Below, piece after piece: positions 32,536-42,455 of a DNA stretch of 64,000 bases. Location of the stretch: assembly GCA_002786025.1 (NCBI GenBank), contig NHNW01000002.1, positions 186,001 to 250,000 on the forward strand. Reading direction: 5' to 3'. Each line of letters starts with the position of its first letter. The stretch's first letter is position 1. The stretch is from Zasmidium citrigriseum (lineage: Eukaryota > Ascomycota > Dothideomycetes > Mycosphaerellales > Mycosphaerellaceae). A program made the position numbers and the translations under genes. The notes under the pieces were generated by a model. That model did not search any database, was not told the origin of the DNA, and was given only the letters and a program-made list of their open reading frames with translations.

Positions 32536-33606
32536 TCAAGCTTTGAATGCTGTTGTAGATGACTGGTATATGACAGGATACTGCCAGCCAGGCGTAACTT
32601 GGACGAAAAATACTATCACCCAAGCGTAGCCGAACCACCGAAGCCACCGACTTCTCGTACCCGCTCGCTTGAGGTTTCGAAGTGTCGCTGTTTCTAACAT
32701 GCAGGCCAAGAAGTTCAATCCAAAGAACCAGCAATGCTGCCATATCGTCAAGTGTCGGCGCAAGGTCCAGTCTGAAGCGGCGTGGCAGCACGCTGAAAGC
32801 CAAAACATCCAGAGCGCCCGTGTCGCTCTGTGTCGATGAACCAGCTGAGGCGTAAATGCCATGAACGGAGCAACGTGCAAGCGCTGCCAGAAGTTTCCCC
32901 AAAATAGCCTGACGGTAAAGGCATCTCGCACATGGCCGAAGAGTGGCGGCCATTCCGACGGACTATCGTATCCAAGTACGGCGACGAAGATGACCGCACA
33001 GATTTGGTGGGACAGGCTGAGGGCGAAGTATGTACTCCACATCCAGTGCAGACAGACGATGACTCGGATGACCAGATCACGCATGGGCAGGATAATCTGC
33101 CACGAATGTCGCTTGTCGGGCGCGAATTCCTGGATTTCGATCCCGAGGCAGATGAATACCAGAGGTGTTAAGATGCCATCGAAGATCAAATTGATCAACC
33201 ACAGCGCAAGAGCGGACCGGATGCCTTTCCATGCGAAGGCCTTGCGAGTCATTGCTGAGCTGTCTTGCGATTCTCTGTCGACCTGGAGTCTCCGGATGTT
33301 GGCCCAAACGCGGACCACGTGGCGAAGACGTGCAGGTTGGGATTCCGAATGGGATGTCACGAAAGCTCGATCGACCATTAGTGTGGACACCGTGTGCATG
33401 GCCAAACCGATGACGAACGGCACAGTCACGGCTGGGTAGACAGCTAGCATTCGGGGCTCAGCGGATAGCACCTGGACAAGGCAAAACAAGTGCGCCGCCG
33501 CCAAAGCACTTCGCAGAGGTCCGTTGCGTTGCTGAACGGCGACTGCAAAAAGTACGAAGGCCAAAACGAACCAAGAAGCAGGTTGAACAGTGGAGAGAAT
33601 TGACAT
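32536..33606 (-). CDS. Wax-synthase-like membrane O-acyltransferase
   Basis: 356 aa, one exon, about 8 membrane segments. The signature region is SEWPPLFGHVRDAFTVRLFW (WPPLFG at ~219-224) followed by FWGNFWQRLH and the candidate catalytic His in SACCHAASDW (~275), as in plant wax synthases and fungal terpenoid/meroterpenoid acetyltransferases. It would move an acyl group from acyl-CoA to an alcohol, in the ER membrane. This family is frequently found in secondary-metabolite clusters. Tail-to-tail with the SGNH esterase gene. Confidence 0.82.
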   Translation of the reverse strand: MSILSTVQPASWFVLAFVLFAVAVQQRNGPLRSALAAAHLFCLVQVLSAEPRMLAVYPAVTVPFVIGLAMHTVSTLMVDRAFVTSHSESQPARLRHVVRVWANIRRLQVDRESQDSSAMTRKAFAWKGIRSALALWLINLIFDGILTPLVFICLGIEIQEFAPDKRHSWQIILPMRDLVIRVIVCLHWMWSTYFALSLSHQICAVIFVAVLGYDSPSEWPPLFGHVRDAFTVRLFWGNFWQRLHVAPFMAFTPQLVHRHRATRALWMFWLSACCHAASDWTLRRHLTIWQHCWFFGLNFLACMLETATLRNLKRAGTRSRWLRWFGYAWVIVFFVQVTPGWQYPVIYQSSTTAFKA

Positions 33607-34459
33607 TTCTGATCTTGTTGCAAAGCTGGAGACCGTCGAGTACAGATCGCGACAGACTTTCTGAGCGAAACTTTGGTACTACTTGCCATCGTCTCGGCTG
33701 AACGGTCCTTGCAACACTGAAAATCTTGATATGTCTCGGATATGGAAGGGCTGAGCTGAAGAGTCCTTCAGAAGGGCTTCAGCCGTGTCTTGGCGACTCA
33801 GGATCTATTGCTCCCAATATCAGCCGCTCGTTCACCTGGCATCACCGACGTGGTCACAGCATGAACTGAAACCCCGGAACAGATCTCAGCCTTGGCTTGG
33901 TACTTGACGGATCTCCTTTCTGGATTCTTGGCGACTATGAGAGGGGGCTATGATAGGCAGTCAGTCCGCCGAAGACCCTCCCTAGAAGGGGAAGCGTCTG
34001 TTGGTGACACTCCCTGAAATTGGAAGTATCCAACGATCATTGGGCCCGAGGCTATACTTCAAATTCCGTTAAAAATGCAAGGAAGGACCGGAAAGGACGA
34101 TCGACGATTCAGAAGCATCCATCTTCTACTAATGCACTACCACATTCCAAACACGAGGGTGGCCCTACTCAAAAACGTTGTCATGATCTGCGGCATTGTA
34201 AGGATCCTGTTCCTTGTGAATCCACACCCTCCTCTCGCTGCTGGTTTCAGTGCAAGCTCGTGATAGCCGTGGCAATGGGCGAGCTTCAGCGAAAGACGAT
34301 CTAGCGTCGGCGAAAAAGTGATGGCATGAACAGGCACAGACCAGCCTTCAGGTCTATAAGAAGCCCATGCGACTTCTTCTCTGGCTGTCCATCCATAAAC
34401 AGCTCCTTCACAATCATTCACCATACGAATACCTTCGTTGACTTCGTACGAACGACAAA
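33607..34459. other. Intergenic 0.85 kb, divergent promoters
   Basis: Between the acyltransferase start (minus) and the small-protein start (plus). No gene, repeat or RNA recognised. Confidence 0.4.
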
Positions 34460-35005
34460 ATGCCTATCGCGATTCTCCAACCCATCCTTCTTACCGCCGA
34501 GTTCAATTTGATCTATGGCATTCTCGGAGGTGCGGCTTCCATGATCGGTCCCGTCGTACAAGAGACAACAGGGAAAAGAGATGTCGTTCCCGAGGCCAAC
34601 ATCTTGGAACGCAACGCCAACATTTTCTCCCGTGTCAACGCCTACCTCCCTCACAATACCCGTCAGGATGACGAGGTCGGCCCTTGCGGCGTTCCAATGT
34701 ACAACTTCGATCAGTGCAACGCCGCACTGGCTGATGTGACTATTCGGACCAGCATCCCAGCGGAGGGTGGTAAGTCTCGTTGATGTACATTGCTGCTGAG
34801 GATGTTACTGACTCTGCAAGTTGCTCGTTTCCAAAACGTTCCTCCTGAGTGTATGACTTTGGCCACGGCTATTGGCGGAGCCTGTCTCGGCGAAGGCTAT
34901 CAGCAGGTCACGCCGTGTGGAACGGCTTGCTTGCGCTACACGGGCTTGACGCAGGACGGCTTTAGACAACTGCGTGAGGGTCTTGCTGGGTCTGTGGCTG
35001 AGTAG
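34460..35005 (+). CDS. Small Cys-containing protein, possibly secreted
   Basis: Exons 34460-34769 and 34821-35005 give 164 aa. The N-terminus is hydrophobic (MPIAILQPILLTAEFNLIYG) but lacks the basic start of a standard signal peptide, so export is uncertain. Six Cys are spread over the second half (GPCGV, FDQCN, PPECM, GGACLG, TPCGTACLRY), compatible with three disulfides. No known domain recognised. Size and Cys content resemble fungal effector candidates, but this is only a resemblance. Confidence 0.75.
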
Positions 35006-35223
35006 GGTAGAGAGTTGCGGCAGTCTGATGTGTTGACTGTTTATTTGGACGAGGGACAGTGAAGCTGAGGTCGTGGTACACTCCTTTGTAGCTATGCTAG
35101 CAGTTGATGCAATGAACAATCATTGACTTTTCATCAAAAGACTGTTCATTTCTAGCCGGACTGATTGAGGTCCGGCAAGTCCGGTCTGCAGTGGAGCGGG
35201 CTGTACGACAACTCGTCCGGATC

Positions 35224-36177
35224 TCAAAGACGAGACGATCGCTTCAGAAAGTCCAAGATCTTGTCCACAACGAATTCTTGCGCCTGCATCTCACTCATGT
35301 TATGCCCCGAGTTAGGTATCACATACCCACACGACACAGCCTGATCGCTATGAAGCGCTTGCAAGAATCTCTGCATCAGAAGCTCTTTGTCGACAGTAGG
35401 CGGCACAGCTTCGTCTAGGCCAGCCGTCAAGACACAGACATTCTTTGCCAACTTCTGCAAGCTCCCAAACAGCTTTTCGAACTCTTCGTCACTTGAGTAG
35501 CTGCAAAAGTTGTCGGCCGGTCCGCCAGGTGCCATTATCTCGTACCACACTTGAGCGTGCATTCCTACACAACCCTGCAGTATTCCCACGCTGTACCATT
35601 CATTTGGTAAAGGCAGTGCGCCTTTGCCGGCCTTGATCTGCTCCGAAGCAATGGCGAGGCTTGCGTCGATCTCTTCTTGCGTCATGTAGCGAAGCACATT
35701 CTCGCGACCGCCAGTGGGCACCAGAAGAATCGCAGAATCCAGTGTTGTAGTACCTCCGTATAGTTCAAAGAAACGGATGACATCGTTGTTCCCTGTCGTT
35801 GAGTGAGCGTGATATTCTCTCCAATGTGTGAAAGACACGGAGCCATTACCTTTACTACATCCTGCAACGACCAAACGACCGCTCTTGCCGACTTCGCTTC
35901 GTAGATACTGTTCGACCTGATGCAGATCCTCGGCAGTCTCATCGACCCTCGCACTAAGGAAGCCACTGTGACTGCTTCTTGTGATCACTTGAATGAGGCT
36001 CCAGTCAGGGGGCAACGATGCTGAGAGTTTTGGAAGCAGGTCCAGCGATGCGAGACCGGCTCCTAGGCCGCCAAGGAAAAAGACAGCATTGTTGCCAGCA
36101 ATATCGCCAGATTCGAAGCATGTGAGCCGTCGAGATGTATCGTAGACGTGTAATCGACCGTCCGAAGCGAAAGGCAT
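35224..36177 (-). CDS. Alpha/beta hydrolase, DUF1749-like (SidJ-type esterase fold)
   Basis: The frame from 36177 to 35224 is fully open, but 35793-35849 looks like a 57-nt in-frame intron (GTAATG..GACAG). Spliced, 298 aa results and the nucleophile region reads VVAGCSKGNNDVIRFF, aligning with the G-x-S-x-G plus QDV-H motif of the DUF1749 family. The His of the triad is likely in IPNSGHNMS near the C-terminus and the Asp in LTAGLDEAVPP. Some members hydrolyse siderophore esters. Divergent from the AsnB-type gene, sharing a 560-bp promoter region. An overlapping ORF at 36063-36440 may be an upstream exon or a separate small gene; undecided. Confidence 0.8.
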   Translation of the reverse strand: MPFASDGRLHVYDTSRRLTCFESGDIAGNNAVFFLGGLGAGLASLDLLPKLSASLPPDWSLIQVITRSSHSGFLSARVDETAEDLHQVEQYLRSEVGKSGRLVVAGCSKGNGSVSFTHWREYHAHSTTGNNDVIRFFELYGGTTTLDSAILLVPTGGRENVLRYMTQEEIDASLAIASEQIKAGKGALPLPNEWYSVGILQGCVGMHAQVWYEIMAPGGPADNFCSYSSDEEFEKLFGSLQKLAKNVCVLTAGLDEAVPPTVDKELLMQRFLQALHSDQAVSCGYVIPNSGHNMSEMQAQEFVVDKILDFLKRSSRL

Positions 36178-36739
36178 GATTGTGGTTGCAATGAGTCAAA
36201 GAGAAGCCGACAGCTACGGTGAAGTCTTGCCAACGGAAAAACATTGTTGCGACACGACTTCAGCGCAAAGTCCGAGGCTTCGGCTCCGTAGTTCTGTTGA
36301 ACAAAAACTGCTTTGAAGAGGGTTGCATCTCCTTCATCGTCGCCGATGTTCCGGACATCGGTATTGCCAGCTGACTGCAACTCCATCTGGGCCGCATTGA
36401 GCAGAGAGTTCGTCTCTTGCAACAGCTCTAACGTTGCCATTGGCCATCATCGTCTAAAGGATGTCATCCCGTCAGGTAAGGCCAGAAACCCGGGTTTGGT
36501 TCGAGCGGTCGTGCAAGATGTGGTGGAGTGAAGGTTGACAGTCTTCCAGCGGCCGATGGAAGTGGCAGAAGAGGGGGAGTCGTGAGTATAGAGTTTGGCT
36601 AGCTTGCCACTCGACGCGGTCCCTGCAAAAGTCTATTACGTCGCGACTGCCTCACGTCTCTCTGTCTGTATGTTCAGTCCACGTACACCATACGCTCATT
36701 AGCCTGCCACGAGTACATGTACTATCATTGGCGGTCACC
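36178..36739. other. Bidirectional promoter, hydrolase and AsnB-type amidotransferase
   Basis: 562 bp between divergent starts. A minus-strand ORF beginning MATLELLQETNSLLN at 36440 overlaps the hydrolase start in another frame; it has reasonable composition but no domain. Confidence 0.35.
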
Positions 36740-39025
36740 ATGTGCGGCATTTCCGTCTTCGTGGCACCCACCTCCAAGGCCGAGGATGGCAGCAAGCAGT
36801 CTGGGCGGGAGCAACTAACCGTGCAAATGGAGGCAAGTTTGGAGAACATCAAACATCGCGGACCTGACTCTCGTGGCATCTGGATCAGCTCAGACGAGCG
36901 AGTTGGTTCGCTCACACTCCTGTCAACATCGTCAATGCGTCCATTGGAGCACTCGGTGAAGAGCTACTGAACCTCGACTGACCATGTCACATACTCGTAG
37001 TCCTCGGACATAATCGTCTCGCCATCAACGACTTGTCCACTGGAGGGAGCCAACCACTGCATTCTGCTGATGGCAAGATACATGCCGTAGTCAATGGCGA
37101 ACTCTACGACTTTGAAAACATCAAATCCAAACTGGCGACAGATCTTGGCCACAGATTCACTGGTAACAGCGACTCCGAGATTGTGGTGGCCCTATATCAG
37201 GCGTATGGATTAGATTTCTTACAGCATCTGCGCGGCGAGTTCGCAATATGTCTATACGATGAGGAGAGGGATCTCTTCGTAGCCGCCCGTGACCGGTACG
37301 GTATCAAGCCCCTCTTCTACACGAAACAGACGCAGACGGGGAGACTGCTTGTGGCTGCCGAGATAAAGGCTTTCCTACCACTCGATTGGCGCCCCGAATG
37401 GGATGTCGAGAGCATCATTGAAGCTGGCTGGAACTTTGACGACAGAACACTCTTCCGAAATGTAAGAAAGCTTCGCCCAGGCTACTACATGACGTGCGAC
37501 GCATCTGGACACATGGATTTCCGACGATATTGGGATATGGAGTATCCGGACAAACATGTCCGCGACGATAGAGGCCCAGATGAGATCATCCAAGGAGTAC
37601 GCGAACGTCTTATGGAGGCAGTGCGTGTGCGATTACGAGCCGATGTCCCGGTGGGCGTGTATCTCAGCGGTGGTATTGATTCATCCGTAATCGCAGGTCT
37701 TGTCACTCACCTTGCACGAGAACAAGGTCGGTCACTAGGAAGTATACCGGCAGAAGAGCGAGTGAGCTGCTTTTGCGTAGCCTTCGAGAAGACCAGCGGA
37801 TTCGACGAGTCAGGTGGGTACCAACGTCACCTAGATATGTTTTAACTAACAGGATATTGCAGACATAGCAGAGAGGACTGCCGACTGGCTTGGGGTCAAG
37901 ATACACAAGCAAATTATGGACGAGGAGGCGTTTGCCGCTCGTTTCGAGGACGCTACATGGCACTGCGAGCATCACAACCACGACCTCAACTACATAGGGA
38001 AGTTCGCTCTATCTGAACTTCCTCGCGAACTTGGATTCAAGGTTGTGCTCACTGGAGAAGGTATGTTTGAGAAGTACGAAAGATCGCACATTTGCTGGAA
38101 TGCATCCTGACTTATAGGCTCTGACGAAATCTTCACGGGATACGGAATCTATCTACCAGACGTCCTTCGCGAGCCCGACTTGACTTGGGCTGATACTATG
38201 CCTGAAGAAGAGAGAATCCGGTTGTTCGAAAAATCAGAGGCTGACATAGGTGCCTACTATAAATCCATCGGTGCTAAGGACTTGACAAAGGCGATGCCAG
38301 AAGGCCGGCGAAAGCTGAACGACATTGCTACTGCAGGCTCCGTGTCAGCATTTATACCTCAACTCTTCGACGACTGGACGTCACAGCTGCAGACTCGCAA
38401 CCCGCAGGATGTGATTGCAAATGATGTTTCCCCTCAAGTTTTGGAGAAGATGCAGAATCTCTGGCATCCGGCAAACACTGCTCAGTACGTCTGGACTAAA
38501 TGTCATCTACCTAACATATTCATGAGCTGTTTGGGCGATCGAACAGAGATGGCACATTCGATGGAAGGACGGACGCCGTTCCTTGACCATCATCTTACGG
38601 AATACGTCAATGGAATTCCGCCCAGCCTGAGGATGAAATGGAATGGAGCCGCGGCCCAGAACGATGCCACCCAGCGTGTCCAGAACAAGCTTCAACAAAA
38701 CGACAGCTTCACCGCAAAATGGGTCCTGCGAGAAGCGATGAGACCTTTCATGACCAAGGAGCTATACGACAGAGTGAAACATCCATTCAATGCACCTCTG
38801 GAATACGAAGTCGGAGGTCCCTTACACAAAGTCCTTGAAAGACTGATCACGGAAGAGAATGTCCGCGGGTTGGGCTTCGTCTCATGGCAGAAGGCTAGTA
38901 CTTTACTGAAACGTGCATTTGTTGACAAGGATTCATCAGCTGCGAGACTTGCCTTTTGCGTGGCACAGTGGGTTGTTCTGGCACAACGATTTGGCATTCC
39001 GGCGGCTGAGCCGCCTGAGAGATAG
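36740..39025 (+). CDS. Asparagine synthetase B-type glutamine amidotransferase
   Basis: Exons 36740-36905, 37001-37813, 37863-38060 and 38118-39025 give 694 aa. The start MCGISVFV puts the nucleophilic Cys at position 2 after Met removal; glutaminase residues HRGPDS, LGHNRLAIND, VNGELYDFENI and GNSDSEIV are all present. The synthetase domain has the PPi loop SGGIDSS at ~278, TGEGSDEIFTGYG, and MAHSMEGRTPFLDH. Both halves look active: ammonia from Gln is passed to an adenylated carboxylate. It is longer than yeast Asn1/Asn2 (572 aa) and resembles the bacterial-type AsnB/amidotransferase branch (family knowledge), with KHPFNAPLEYE near the end. It could make Asn or amidate another acid; the accessory neighbours favour the second, by inference. 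Confidence 0.92.
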
Positions 39026-39184
39026 ATGATCCATGGAAACTCACATACGGTAGACAAATCTGAGTGCACCGTTCCCAATCGACCTTTGGCGTTGGGTAAA
39101 GAGTAGCAGAAAATGGCGGCGGATGACTGAAAGCCAAGGAGCAAAATTTTGAGCCATCATGAACGCAATTGAGACGGTCCCAGT
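39026..39184. other. 3' flank of AsnB-type gene
   Basis: Short non-coding spacer before the 5S-like locus; nothing else recognised. Confidence 0.4.
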
Positions 39185-39369
39185 ACATACGACCACAGGC
39201 AAGTGAAAGCAAGCGATCCAAAAAATTACTAGGCTTTCGGATGTGTGTGGGGTTTGGTCACCCCTCGGTCACCCCGCAAGGTGGTGGTGGTCTCTCGCAT
39301 ATTTAAGCACTTGACCGCCTGATTAGTACTACGGTGGGTGACCACGTGGGAATCCCGGGTGTTGTATGT
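39185..39369 (+). rRNA. 5S rRNA-like locus with ~66-nt insertion (probable pseudogene or variant)
   Basis: The first 15 bases, acatacgaccacagg, equal the 5' end of fungal 5S rRNA, and the last part contains ttaagc, gattagtact, ggtgggtgaccac, gggaatccc and tgttgtatgt in the correct 5S order. Terminal acatac and gtatgt can pair as helix I. A normal gene is ~119 nt; here it is 185 nt because the stretch between the 5' end and the internal ttaagc is 118 rather than ~52 nt and does not look like 5S. The internal promoter elements (intermediate element and box C) and a T6 terminator remain, so transcription by Pol III is possible. In filamentous ascomycetes 5S genes are dispersed, as here. Confidence 0.75.
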
Positions 39370-39374
39370 TTTTT
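39369..39374 (+). terminator. Pol III terminator (T6) of the 5S-like locus
   Basis: Run of six T immediately after gtatg, at the expected 3' end of a 5S gene. Confidence 0.6.
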
Positions 39375-39646
39375 CTTGTTCTTTTGCTCTTGTTGCACTT
39401 CGTGCAGGCAGTTGAAAACGTAGAGATGCAGCTTTTTGCTCTTTGGAGTGAAGGATGAATGGCGATTGTCCTTTGGAGAGGATTGGTAAGGGACTAGAAG
39501 GTAAGAGCCCAGATGCGCACGGACTCAATCGCGTCGACTTCACGCTTCACGCGTCGCCGCGTTCTGTTCCAAGACATCATTCATCAGAACAAGAGTCTTC
39601 CCTCCAAGTCGTCTGCTGTTGTCATAGCCATTCCTGTCCGTGAACA

Positions 39647-40750
39647 ATGGCGCCGAGATCCAAGCCTACGAGATTTGACTATCACTGGACCGAAATTCCC
39701 AACCCATATGATCACCGCAAGAAGATCAACCCTCTGGTAGATCCCAAGCGATGGTGGCACGTTGAGCTGCCGAAAGATCGAGACGAGCGATGCAAATTCT
39801 GCGGACGCCCCCGTATGTCCTTCAAGGAAGATGGCCCACATTGCCATGGTTTCAGCATCCATCTTACGGTATGCCAAAAGAAATTCGACAACGCAACCCG
39901 GGATGGCTTTGAAGATGAGCAGAGTTCGCTTAGCAAAGATCATTCGCTATTTCCAGAGGACACAGTTCGGCGGCGTCTCAATTTTGATACTCCTCGGAAT
40001 GGCAGCTATAATACGTCATCCTGTCTTCGGAAACGAGTATTGTCCTGGGCACAAGGCGTGCCTGCAGTGGACAATAAGTCAGCAGGAAAGCTTAGAGCTG
40101 GAGAGGGGACACATCGAGCGTCGAAAAGGCCGTACTATGGCAGGGCCGTGAGCAAAGACTCAGAAGCTGCAGACGATGCAACTGAATCTCGAAATCACAC
40201 TGCATGCGCCGAACGAGCTCGCCAATTGGAGAAGCAGCTGGAGGAAGCTCGCCGTGAAAATGAACGGTTGTCTCGCACCAACGAAGACCTTGCAAACGCC
40301 AACAGAACCCTAAAAGAGGATTTGGATGATTCCTCGCCAAGAAACTTAGCCATCATAGCCTCGAAGGAAACCCGTCCGGAAGTATGGCTCAATGGTTGGG
40401 AGGAATTTGTTTGGCGTACCGACAAGCTGGTGAGCAGAAGGAACATCTGCGTCTGCACGACCGCTGAATCTGCGCATGCCGCTCTCATCGGCTTGGCCGT
40501 GCGTCTTGGAGGTACATATATCGAGCCGATCATGCAAATGGACGAGTAACTAACGGCTTTCGATATAGATACTGATCACGAAGAGCTTATCGTGCCTCTC
40601 AACCCGAAACGACTCGAAGATCAGAGCTTTGGAATGAGTGTTGCTCGCGAGGGCTTCCTGGAATACATTACAGTCCGGAGGCAGACGATTTTGGGATCTC
40701 TCAGTTCGCAAAGATGGAATACTTGCGATGGGCTGAGTGACTCCGACTGA
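39647..40750 (+). CDS. Protein with C2HC finger-like motif and coiled coil, unknown function
   Basis: Exons 39647-40511 and 40569-40750 give 348 aa; the intron donor is GTACAT. Near the start is C49-x2-C52 then H72-x3-C76 (RCKFCGRP..HLTVCQKK), spacing like a C2HC/BED-style zinc finger; H65, C66 and H67 lie between. Residues ~185-230 are a heptad-rich coiled coil (ARQLEKQLEEARRENERLSR). A folded C-terminal domain follows (WLNGWEEFVWRTDKLVS, AHAALIGLAVRLGGT). I do not recognise the family. Nuclear or DNA-related role is possible but unproven. Confidence 0.75.
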
Positions 40751-41462
40751 AGAATCCATATGAAAATGGAGTTCCCATCGTAACTATCAGCGCCTGGGCA
40801 AGGTTGATCGGTGCCGTCTAGAAACGAACCGAACTTCAGAAGGCCGGTAGTCCCTGGGTGAACAGAAAGGGTGTCCTGGACATGGACCTCCCTGCCATGA
40901 GCAATTTCCGTGTCGGTGCTATCAGACCAAGCTTTTGAGATCGACTCCCCGAAGCCAGCTTCAATTGTCGTCTCTGGACCCATGATGTCCACAGAAGTGA
41001 AGAAGGAGAGCGTTCCAAATATGCTGCTCTTGAGGCATTGGTCTTGCGAAGTGCTCAGGGTTTTGTCTGCAACGGCGGCTCATTGGAGTGTTCGGAATAT
41101 TTGCCAACGCCGTCGCAGGTTTTGGCGTTGGAGAGGACCATTCGTCAAGAAACAATTCGACTAAACTACCGCACTCAGTGTTGCTTGCTTTGATCGAGTT
41201 TCTGCGTTCGACCTGCGTGAAGTGGGAATGCGAATGCGAACGATCTGCCAAACGCCCAACGCCGCATCGTCAAGTGGCGTTCAAAAGAGACAATTGAAAT
41301 AATCATCTAACTTGTAATGGGATGGATTCGCTGTTTACAGAATAGAAGTAATATGCGGGGTCTGTATAAGTGCTTTCGCCCGCGGTCTCAGGGGCAGTGC
41401 TCGAGGCGCTTGTTTCTTGCTACTTCACTCAACTCTGCCAACGAGATCGCGGCACGAGAAAC
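40751..41462. other. Intergenic 0.7 kb
   Basis: Short ORFs on both strands lack ATG starts or recognisable content. Promoter of the next gene lies at its right end. Confidence 0.35.
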
Positions 41463-42455
41463 ATGCTGCCATTTTGGATTCTGCTTTGCCTTTCGACAAG
41501 GACTCACGGTTTAGTCAAAAGGAATTATGGAGCCGATCTCGAGGATACCGGCCTCGCAATAGCATACCAAGGGATTCTCAAAGGCAGCTACACATGTCAA
41601 AACCAGGAGGTGGACCTAGGATCGTTCAATCAATCCTACATCATCGCGGGCGCACCATTGAGGACCTACAATACTCTCTACGGAACATACGGCGACACAT
41701 GGGAGAAGAATCCGGTCCACTTTGGATTTTTTCATGCTTCCACAGAGGGAGCCTTTGTTACGAACGACAACATTTACGGGTTGCAGTTCTCTACCGCTGC
41801 TTGGCCTCTTGACGAAGATCAACTCTATAATACGTCAGCATCTGGTGTGCGCTTGTTAGATCTAAGTGCGACAGGCGTACAACTGCAGTCGGCCACGGTG
41901 GATGGAAAGCAGGGATATACGATCTCAGGGGACCAAGAGAGCGTCGACACTTCAGCGACGCAAAAAAATAGCGTTGGTCTCTATCTTGTCTCAAAACCAG
42001 GACTTCCGGATGCTTGTGGAGGATATGGCCTTAGCTTCAAATGGTATGTCAGACTGTGGTCTATCTTATGATCATTACTGAACCTTTCACCAAGGACTCG
42101 ATCGACCCAATTCGATTACAGCATGGCGTTCTCCAATACCACCGCCTGGTTCAGCTTGCGTACCGACATCGGCAATGGTACGACACTCACGATGTCTCTC
42201 AATGCTTCGAGAGTCAATGATGACTCGGTCGTGAGGTACGGCGATGTTGCTCTGAATGCAAGCAATCCCACCATGCCGATGTTCGTCGATTCGAACGCTT
42301 CGAGTCTAGATGGACCTCCGACCACGACTGCTGCGCCTGCTGCTACGTCTTCTTCTTCGGCCGCGATGAGAGGCTCGGAAGGCATGCTGGCGAGTGGGAT
42401 TGAAGTCGCTGTTGTGTGGACAGCAGTCTTTGCAGCCAATGCTTTCTTGCTTTGA
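41463..42455 (+). CDS. Predicted GPI-anchored cell-surface glycoprotein
   Basis: Exons 41463-42043 and 42095-42455 give 313 aa. The start MLPFWILLCLSTRTHG is a signal peptide, followed by a KR site. The body contains many sequons (NQS, NTS, NTT, NGT, NAS) and few Cys. The end has a Thr/Ala/Ser-rich linker (TTTAAPAATSSSSAA) and a hydrophobic tail (ASGIEVAVVWTAVFAANAFLL region) with a small-residue omega site, as for GPI anchoring. No enzyme motif. Upstream ATG at 41370 would place the signal peptide internally and was not used. Confidence 0.82.

Noticed and set aside
36063..36440. 126-codon minus-strand ORF overlapping the hydrolase start
   Set aside because: Could be an exon or small gene, but no splice to the hydrolase frame was convincing; left undecided and not listed as a CDS.
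40961..41251. 96-codon minus-strand ORF
   Set aside because: Begins with TTG, no domain, His/Ser-rich start by chance.
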